Below, piece by piece: positions 10,201 through 16,611 of a stretch of 16,611 nucleotides of DNA. The stretch lies in NCBI GenBank assembly GCA_018398765.1, contig JAHBMJ010001723.1:10001-26611 (forward strand), given 5' to 3'. The notes beneath the pieces are model-generated. The model saw only the letters and a list, made by a program, of their open reading frames with translations, was not told where the DNA came from and did no database searches. Numbering within the stretch: the first letter of the stretch is position 1; every line of letters begins with the position of its first letter. Made by a program: the position numbers and the translations under genes. The stretch comes from Chromera velia. Its lineage: Eukaryota > Sar > Chromeraceae.

Positions 10201-12112
10201 ATCAGTCGGGCAGTCTCGCTCTTCTGAAAGGAGAGGAACGAAACTCCGTCAGGGAAGGAACAACGCAAAAGGGACATGCCCTTGGCAGCATCAACCTGGG
10301 CCTGCTGCTTCTCTGTGAGGTGATAACGGGCTTTTGTTCTGTCCCCTCCGTGTTGTGCCTCGGCATTCATCTCCGAATACTTATTCAACAGCGCACGTGC
10401 CTGCACCTTCGCTTCCTCACTCGTCTTGGACCCTATCTGGAGCAGGGAGTGGGCTGCGTTGTTTCGGGCTTGGACGGTGACTTTGTTGCTGATGGTCGTC
10501 TTGGTGGGAGTGAAGGGGTCTGCGGGTTTGCACTGATTAGAGTCAATCACCCCTTTGACGACTGCATAGTCCTCCGAGATCATCGTGATGAGGGCACCCG
10601 ACTGATTGTCTGCCAACTCACACTCGTTGAGGAATTCATCCATGGTCTCCTTTAACTTATCCACAATGTCCGAGGCTGCCTGGCCCTCTGCCACCCACAG
10701 CTGCTTCTCAGCAATGGCATCCTCCAACATCGCCCCCGCACGGGACTTGTCGAGAGCCAGGGCGTCCAGCTGAGCCTGCTGGGACAGGAGGTTGTCGTGG
10801 CAGGTCACATAGGTGTAGTCTGCAGGTCACACGAAAGAAATACAAATACAAACACACACATGAGGATGAGGAGAGTTTTCACTGGATCTCCTGAGACAGG
10901 ACGTTGTTGTAGATGAAAGCAGAGACCCATGATTTACGCAGGAAATAGACCTTGGCAGACAGAATTGACGCAGACAGGTAATACAAAAGCGGCGGGGGCA
11001 AGAGAAATAAAATGGGGATACAAAGAGGGACATGGTGCTTGCACATGAGAATCGACCCCCCCCTGTCTGAGGCACCTGATGACCATTCATCTTTCTTCCT
11101 TCCATTGGTTGACTGACCGAGCTCTGCCTGTGCGTTCTCGAAGACCCCGTTGACCTTCCCAAGCACAGTCGAGGCATCGTAAGTGGGCCCAAATTGGTCC
11201 TCGCTGGCCTCTCCCTGGATGAACGCCTTCACGTCCTCGGGGATCTCTGCTGCCTTCACTGCCTCCATCGCGTCCTCAAGAGAGAGCCCCTTCGCAAACT
11301 CCTTCAGACCCTGCATCGTCTCCTGGACGTACGCCCATTCTGCACACAGGAAAGGGGAGAATATAATTCTCATCACGAATGTCACTGTAGACAGGCATAC
11401 ATCAATCGGACTGTCCTCAGTCTTCTGAACGAACTCCCATTCTGCGCATTCCTGAGCAGACTGCCAGGCAGGGAGGATGCGTGCCCGTCAATCCATGTGA
11501 GCTCAGAAATTTCAGACAGGAAGAAAGCCAATACGGAAGTGATCGACGATCCCCCGCAGAAAAAAGGCAGGAGAGGTAAACGACAAGAAAGGAAAGACGG
11601 CCAGAAGACCTCGCCCTCAAACATAAGCACAAAGACACACAGATGATAAACATGGATCAGAACCAGTGGCTGAACAAGGGTACGGAAGCATGAGACAGAC
11701 AGCCAGTGGCGTCTTGGTAGGACAGGCTCGGTGTGCGAAAGGCAGGAGAGGACAGGACGATGGTAGGGTGCAGGACAGAAGAGAAAGAGGGTGATGGTGG
11801 GGGGAGAAGAGGCAGCGAAGACTGAGGCAGACTTGCGGGCTTTATGAAGATTGTGCGTTCCTAAGCAGGACAGCGGGCGAGATTGTATCATTTTCAGCAA
11901 AGTAACGCTTCCGGGGGAGCCCATGGGTGACTTCACTGACAGGATTATGAGATGAGAACGGAAAAGCAACACATGGGGAGAGGAGACACAAAGACTACTT
12001 TTGGGGTCATTCTTGCCTCACTTTTTCCTTCCACGTGGCGGTGCTTCTTTGCAGTTGTCAGTGCTGCATCGCCTCCTGCGATCAGCAAGGCTGCTGTCAC
12101 TGTGTGTCTCAT
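7298..12112 (-). CDS. Secreted multi-TSP1 / vWA-domain protein, five exons
   Basis: Exons 12112-12022, 11339-11118, 10819-9357, 8859-8389 and 7840-7298 join in phases 1, 1, 0, 0 to give 929 codons and TAA. Donors are GTGAGG, GTCAGT, GTCAGT and GTCAGC; all acceptors are CAG. The first ATG in the exon 1 frame begins a hydrophobic stretch, MRHTVTAALLIAGG, read as a signal peptide (moderate certainty; an Asp interrupts it). Residues about 31-530 are mostly charged and helical with a Gly/Glu-Thr/Ala low-complexity patch (about 338-361). Three TSP1 repeats follow (about 535-588, 591-646, 646-701; the first lacks the usual Trp residues). A vWA domain (about 713-900) has MIDAS DSSGS (719-723), Thr789/791 and Asp821. 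TSP1/vWA proteins act as extracellular adhesins; TRAP/MIC2 proteins have vWA first, then TSP1, then a membrane anchor. Here the order is reversed and no membrane segment is visible, so it is probably secreted. Exon 1 is the least certain part. Confidence 0.8.
8196..8211. repeat. (ATCC)4 microsatellite in intron 4
   Basis: Four perfect ATCC units lie inside the 548-bp intron (8388-7841) of the TSP1/vWA gene. The remainder of that intron has pyrimidine-rich tracts and ATGCAT-type palindromes (about 7895-7932) and no recognised gene. Confidence 0.8.
11339..11442 (-). other. Second in-frame acceptor and duplicated exon start upstream of exon 2
   Basis: The exon 2 start, GCAGAATGGGCGTACGTCC and following bases (from 11343), is echoed 102 bp upstream by GCAGAATGGGAGTTCGTTC (from 11445). 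The match is 22 of 26 bases and includes the acceptor CAG. Splicing at 11441 instead of 11339 would add exactly 34 codons with no stop, in the same phase. Alternatively a 30-nt mini-exon (11441-11412, donor GTCCGA) would also keep phase. Both would give two successive Lys/Glu-Trp-x-x-Val-Gln motifs in the protein. Confidence 0.5.
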
Positions 12113-13246
12113 TTGGTCAATGGGTAACGAAACAGTGTCACTCAGATAGAGATCACAGGGAGCAAGACCGTCTCCACTGCTCGATCTCGACACCCACGCC
12201 TGATTGCGGCACTCTCTGCAACGTCTCTGTCTATTTGGGCTTCTGAAAGGAATGTTGTGCTCGAAACGTCAGGAATTTCGTCGGGTCACTCTTCGCGAAG
12301 AGACACCTTTTCGGCATTCATTGTAGCTGTTGTTTGCAAAAGTACAGCAGTCACATTGAGTCACTGTGATCGAGGGCCCGGACTGATGATGCATGCATGG
12401 CTGATCGCGATGTGTATCTTTCGCCGTTGGCGGCGTGGTGCACGTACGTATATGGCTACTATGGCGCCGCGCGCGTGCTCTCACTGATCGAACCCGTGTA
12501 TGGGGCCGGCGCGCCGCCGCGTGTCAGAAGGCTTTGCCGTGGCCCCCAAGCCACGGTATCTGTAGCCCAAACCGAAAGGTAAAATAAAGTTCAGGTGCCT
12601 GCCTCAAATTTCACGTGCTAGACCTTGACAGAAAATTTTAACCCGATTTTCAAGCTTTTCTTCCAGCTTAGAATGCTGACTGCGCGTGGTCAGTCTGATG
12701 GAGACGGCATGAGATGGACCAAACAGATCAGTCATCCAACACCACCTTCAAGTTTCAAGTTATCGATATTGTCATGTCTTGTAATGGAGATTCTACGAAA
12801 TTGAAAGTCTCTTCCAACAGCTGAGATCCTATGTTGTCTGTGCACAAATGTGTCGGTAGGAGCACACGGTCAATCTACCATAATCCAGTACAATCCAACA
12901 GGCTACTGTCTGATTCAATTGGAATTTATCGAATACATGCTAATTACACGATATACAAAAAACGCATACATGCGAAAAACCATCGGAGGATGACGCTTCG
13001 CATACACGCCGAGCTAAACATTAATAGCTCGAAATCAGCATGCCAATTAATCGCAGTATTACGTCGATCCTTGCAAGCCAATGGATAGACCGTAGGCATG
13101 ATTAGAGAACACACGTAGTGTCCCGCGCGCGATGCCCCTCCGTATCCCTACCGCTGTCTTTTGTCTATCGCTGACGGTTCTCAGGTGCACTTGCGGAAGC
13201 AAACGACAACAAAAGGCCATAACGTTGAAAATTAGTCATATGTAGA
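12113..13246. other. Upstream flank of the TSP1/vWA gene
   Basis: No gene is recognised. This DNA lies 5' of the minus-strand gene, so it should hold that gene's promoter and 5' leader, and it reaches the 3' end of the retroelement. A CpG-rich block (about 12400-12560) contains several self-complementary GC motifs. The stretch from 12600 to 13100 is AT-richer, with short CGCAT/ATGCG palindromes. No TATA-like or known element can be assigned. Confidence 0.4.
12537..12556. promoter_or_regulatory. Perfect 7-bp GC hairpin in the upstream region
   Basis: CCGTGGC (12537-12543) and GCCACGG (12550-12556) pair perfectly around CCCCAA. It lies about 425 bp upstream of the proposed start codon at 12112 in the CpG-rich block. 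A regulatory role is only a guess from position. Confidence 0.2.
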
Positions 13247-14947
13247 CTATTTTAGAACAAAACAAAGAAGGGACAAACGCGCCTTCCAAAGAGAACGAAG
13301 ACCATCATCACCAGTCCGACGGACTGCAAACATGAACAAATCAAGCAAAAACGAAACAGGCCATCTCAAAATATACAACTCCAAAAACAGAAAAGTAAGT
13401 TCATCAACTAGGACAACCACAGGTACATTACAAGAAAGAAGTGTCCGGATAAGATGAGAGGATATTAGGCCTTTCTTGGCCGAGACAGAAGGAACACAGG
13501 AGAAAGCATGCATCAGACGCACTCTACGAAGTAAAGGTAGGTTAGGAAAAGACGACCATCCTTCAGAAATGGGCAACAGAGAAAAAGCAACCAAATCACG
13601 AAAGAAATTAAAAAGAACATCACGGTTAGGATTGACAGCAGCAAAAAGCAAAATCAAAGGAGATTCCGGCAAAGAGAAAAGACGCAGACCAAGCACCGTA
13701 GATCCTTTTTGACGCTCTAAAACGTATGCAGGACTGTAGAAGTCTTCCTCAAGTAACTTTTCCATCATGGGGTCATCCGGCACGTCACTCATACCACAGT
13801 CAGACCTAAAAACAATCGTTCTATCGTCCATGTATCTCTCTGTCATCCATTTCTCCCCCCCTCATGAAGGCTTCGATCTCATCAATGCAACAGAGTATTC
13901 TTTCCATGCAGCAAAAAATCGGGCCCCACCAGGAGAGCATGGACTCCCTTGAGGAAAACCTTCATGCTGTTTGACTATCCTCCCTCGAACCCGAATTATA
14001 TTCGAAACAAAATCAAGATTAATTATATGAGCCAGCATATTAAGAGGGCAAGAGAGTGCATTCGCGTAATTGCAGTGGGAGGATAAAAAAGCAATAGGTT
14101 TTAAGTAACGTCTCCGAGAATACCACTTCTCACCCTCTCCTGGACCCGCCTCCTTAATACAAAAAGACTTATGGGTCGGCAATATAACAAAGCGATATCT
14201 AGAGGAAGAATGAATGAAATGAACAAAGTCATTCAAACAAGAAAGGAAATCAACTCTGGGTAGAGAGGGAAAAAATGCCTTGATGTCGTCCACCAGCAGA
14301 CCAAGTCCACCCCGAGGCCAATACGAATTAGAAAAAACACAAGAGCCACGATCTGCAAGCCTCCCAAACCCTGAATTAAAGATCCCAACCTTATCTTAAA
14401 AAGCAAAGACAGAGTCAAAGTCACAATGTGGTGAAAAGTAAGAAAGACAGCCATTCAAAGCCTTGTAAAGGAAAGAGAAAATCTCACGTCTGGCGTGTCT
14501 CTTATAAGATACCAATGGCCTGTACTTCAAAGAGGACCAAGACTCAGGGAGCTCCCCCTCAACTCCCCAAGACTTACGTTTTACCCAAAGGATCCCAATC
14601 CCAAAGTGGTGTTTCTTCCTGTTAAACTTCTTGAACTGATTCAAAAAAGACACCCATGCATCCTTTCTATTCGGAAAACCATTCTCCAGAAGGTCTAGAG
14701 AAGCAGAAAACTCAGCCTCCCCAATTCTTTCATAAGAAGAATCAAAAAGAAAAGCTCTTGCCACTGCCTCAATGTATTTCCTCTTACACAAAAAAGCCAG
14801 ATCTCCTCTGGCCTTGTCAACTGGCACAACCGCTAGAGCAGTTAATAACTTTCTGATTGCCATAGACTTCTTTGGGACGGCTGGCCCCTTTCTCATTTGC
14901 CTGAGCATACGAAAGCGTTGAAACCCACCGCTCCCGAAGGTCGGCAA
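13247..14947 (-). pseudogene. Reverse transcriptase of the retroelement, two in-frame stops
   Basis: One minus-strand frame carries an ordered set of RT motifs. VVPVDKARGD (about 14830-14801) is followed by KYRPLVS (14527-14507), motif A VDDIKAFFPSL (14293-14261), motif B GFPQGSPCSP (13960-13931), motif C YMDD (13834-13823), LGLRLF and a helical thumb-like tail ending at 13247. The frame is broken by TAA at 14398-14396 and TGA at 13864-13862, yet motifs continue in the same frame across both stops. About 110 residues separate the motif A and B cores. The frame is +1 relative to the upstream endonuclease frame, and the switch must fall between about 14947 and 14830. Catalytic Asp residues are intact. 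Stop-codon recoding cannot be excluded, but simple decay is more likely. Confidence 0.75.
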
Positions 14948-16607
14948 TCATTGCAGGAGACAAGACCCCTTTCATCGACCTGCCTCTTGTATTCTCCCTC
15001 CCCCTCCCCCTTCCCATTGTCCTTCCTAGACCAACCCCCTCTCGAGTGCCATCATCAGAAGTGAGAACAGAACGGAGGAAAGACTCAATACCCTTCGAGA
15101 CAACATTCCATACACCAGTGTTAGGCCATAACTTGGCCTTGGAAGAAAAGTGAGGAGGAAGAGAGAAAAAAAATCTAAGAGAGGAAGACGCAGACAGTAG
15201 ACAACATACATGACCATCAAGTAAAGGAAGATCAAATAATTTCGTAATCTCTCTACAACGACACGACGATCCACAAGAAGAACCTTCACCCCCTCCTCTT
15301 TCCCCACAAATCCCATATGTATTGTCCAAAGTCTGTTGGAGATCAGTCAGCTTTGTAGGGAGAAGGCGAAGCCTCACGTTTAACAATGGAGACACAGTTT
15401 TCCTTATCTCCTCAAACATGACAAAATAAAAAGATTGGAAAAAAGACAAGTCAGTGAGGGGCACCCGAATTATAATCAGCTCCCCTCTGAGCAAAGTCGC
15501 TGCTGACCAGCCATTCAACTCGCACATTCGTCTCACATTCAAGTCAAAAGTTGCCCTCCCTCCCCCAAGAATCCCGCCCCTGGGCACCATGCGTATACAT
15601 GCACTCAAATCATTCTTCGTCGCATCAAATGAACGAAGAGACGAATCGGGAAGGACCTTCTTGAACAATGCAGTCAGCAGTCGTGCATGAAAAAGAGAAA
15701 TCACGTCCCCTTCCCCTCTCTTCGCCCCCACACCCTCTTCACCAGTGACCCTGTAGAGGAAAAGGAAGCAAGATTGGAAAATGCCCCCTTTATCAACTCT
15801 TCCTGCCAACTTCGACATGTGAACAGAAGATTCAAGTCTCTTTCTCAGACTTGAGACCCTGTCACTACACCTGCATGCAACATCCCTTTTATTAGGGTCT
15901 CTCAGATTACGCACCGGGTCATTCTTGAATCTCCTCAACACACCAACTGTATTCCATGTAGGTTTGTATGCACGAATACATAAGTATTCCATCATGCGCA
16001 AATTCATCTGACCACCCTCAATCTTTGTAATAGGAAGGATAACAAAGAGGCCGTGTCTGGAAGCATCAGCAGACAAAACAGAATAGAAGCGATGTGCATA
16101 CCCACGACCCGTCTTATTATATTTCTTCCCAACGCGATGCGGTTTTAATACACTCGTGAGGTGCTGAAAGAACCGATCGAGCGCCCTACCAACGGTACTT
16201 CCAATATAAAAGCCTCTCTTCCATCGTGACCAAATCAAATATATTACTCCCTTGTCCCACCATGATACATTCTCTCCCACCCCAGCACAAGCATCCTTGA
16301 CCTCTCTCAGAAAGGAAGAATATTTCGTATCAAACAGACCCAACCATGTAGAAGCAGCCAGCGAATGGGAATATACAAGTTTCCTCAAACATTTCTGACC
16401 AAACCCTCTCTTAAAGACAGTCCGAAGCTTGCAAGAAGGATTCATCACATCCTCAGGGGACGCAGGCATAACATGGAGAGTGTATGAAGGTGGCTGTGTT
16501 GTCTGAATGATAAGAACCGTCGTTAACGGGCAATCGCATCTGTGAATCTCCGATGCGCAAACAGGACAGGCTTGAACTGCGTGCACATGGAGGGATGCAA
16601 CAAACAT
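14817..16607 (-). CDS. GIY-YIG endonuclease region of the retroelement ORF
   Basis: The frame is open to the window edge; the first visible ATG is at 16607, giving 596 codons to a stop at 14817, but the true start may be further upstream. Residues 14-26 hold C-x2-C-x6-C-x-C, a possible zinc-binding knuckle. The endonuclease core reads GVIYLI (120-125), FYIGST (133-138), Arg141/Arg145, His149, Glu207 in MEYLC and WN (218-219) after AYKP: the tyrosines, arginine and metal-binding glutamate of GIY-YIG nucleases are all present. In such elements this domain nicks the target for reverse transcription. ACRCSD (244-249) follows at once and resembles the CxC linker of Naiad/Chlamys elements; another Cys cluster, CGSSCRC, lies at 445-451. 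The last 40 codons overlap the RT frame, so the stop is probably an artefact of a frame change. Confidence 0.75.
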   Translation of the reverse strand: MFVASLHVHAVQACPVCASEIHRCDCPLTTVLIIQTTQPPSYTLHVMPASPEDVMNPSCKLRTVFKRGFGQKCLRKLVYSHSLAASTWLGLFDTKYSSFLREVKDACAGVGENVSWWDKGVIYLIWSRWKRGFYIGSTVGRALDRFFQHLTSVLKPHRVGKKYNKTGRGYAHRFYSVLSADASRHGLFVILPITKIEGGQMNLRMMEYLCIRAYKPTWNTVGVLRRFKNDPVRNLRDPNKRDVACRCSDRVSSLRKRLESSVHMSKLAGRVDKGGIFQSCFLFLYRVTGEEGVGAKRGEGDVISLFHARLLTALFKKVLPDSSLRSFDATKNDLSACIRMVPRGGILGGGRATFDLNVRRMCELNGWSAATLLRGELIIIRVPLTDLSFFQSFYFVMFEEIRKTVSPLLNVRLRLLPTKLTDLQQTLDNTYGICGERGGGEGSSCGSSCRCREITKLFDLPLLDGHVCCLLSASSSLRFFFSLPPHFSSKAKLWPNTGVWNVVSKGIESFLRSVLTSDDGTREGVGLGRTMGRGRGRENTRGRSMKGVLSPAMIADLRERWVSTLSYAQANEKGASRPKEVYGNQKVINCSSGCAS

Positions 16608-16611
16608 CCGC

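Larger units (their letters stand above)
13247..16611 (-). mobile_element. Penelope-like retroelement, permuted order (endonuclease then RT), 5' truncated by the window
   Basis: Read on the minus strand, a GIY-YIG endonuclease (about 16250-15950) precedes an RT (14947-13247). Canonical Penelope-like elements have RT first and GIY-YIG last; the reverse order is known from the Naiad/Chlamys clades (N-terminal-endonuclease Penelope-like elements). Supporting points are a CRC motif right after the endonuclease, RT motifs of Penelope/telomerase flavour, and an extended interval between motifs A and B where those clades carry an insertion-in-fingers domain. The 5' part, any pseudo-LTR and the target site lie beyond the right edge. 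No clear 3' end feature (tail or target repeat) is visible below 13247. A frame change and two stops suggest a decayed copy. Confidence 0.75.

Noticed and set aside
10224-10275. A canonical 52-nt GT-AG intron in exon 3
   Set aside because: Its removal would shift the frame and destroy the downstream TSP1 repeats; only the 57-nt GG-AG reading keeps frame, and that is listed as a finding.
11382-11972. Minus-strand frame of 196 codons, Cys/Leu/Ser-rich
   Set aside because: It lies in intron 1 of the TSP1/vWA gene and has no domain-like pattern; its phase does not connect to the exons.
12478-12497. GATCGAACCC as a possible reverse-strand tRNA T-loop
   Set aside because: The flanking bases do not form a T-stem and no acceptor or anticodon arm can be drawn around it.
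13247-16611. Group II intron or homing-endonuclease reading of the GIY-YIG plus RT pair
   Set aside because: No intron RNA domains are visible, the RT lacks a maturase-like tail, and the motif spacing and domain order fit permuted Penelope-like elements better.

Overview
The window looks like nuclear DNA of a single-celled eukaryote, most likely an alveolate of the chromerid kind (Chromera velia or a relative). The main reason is a minus-strand, intron-rich gene encoding thrombospondin type 1 (TSP1) repeats joined to a von Willebrand factor A (vWA) domain, a combination typical of apicomplexans and chromerids. The rest of the window is low-coding and rich in transposons. The organism assignment is an inference from domain content, not from a marker gene.

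Layout. Positions 1-2457 hold no gene I can recognise; the notable content is a cluster of GGTTACA heptamers (516-1045). Positions 2458-4268 form a hAT-like DNA transposon: CAGGG-type inverted termini and a near-perfect 8-bp target duplication. It contains a degenerate tandem array, and a 232-bp MITE is nested in that array with its own 8-bp duplication. Positions 4751-5976 are bounded by a second pair of inverted repeats and look like another non-autonomous element. Positions 5977-7297 carry no recognised gene.

The TSP1/vWA gene runs on the minus strand from 12112 to 7298. I can assemble five exons (12112-12022, 11339-11118, 10819-9357, 8859-8389, 7840-7298) with matching phases, giving 929 codons plus stop. 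The product reads signal peptide - long helical Cys-poor region - three TSP1 repeats - C-terminal vWA with an intact MIDAS. No membrane anchor is visible. Positions 12113-13246 are its upstream flank.

Positions 13247-16611 (minus strand, cut by the right edge) are the most interesting part: a retroelement with a GIY-YIG endonuclease upstream of a reverse transcriptase (RT). This is the permuted order of the N-terminal-endonuclease Penelope-like elements (Naiad/Chlamys type). The RT has a YMDD box, an extended motif A-B interval and conserved RT motifs. The copy needs one +1 frame change and has two in-frame stops, so it is probably a recently decayed copy.
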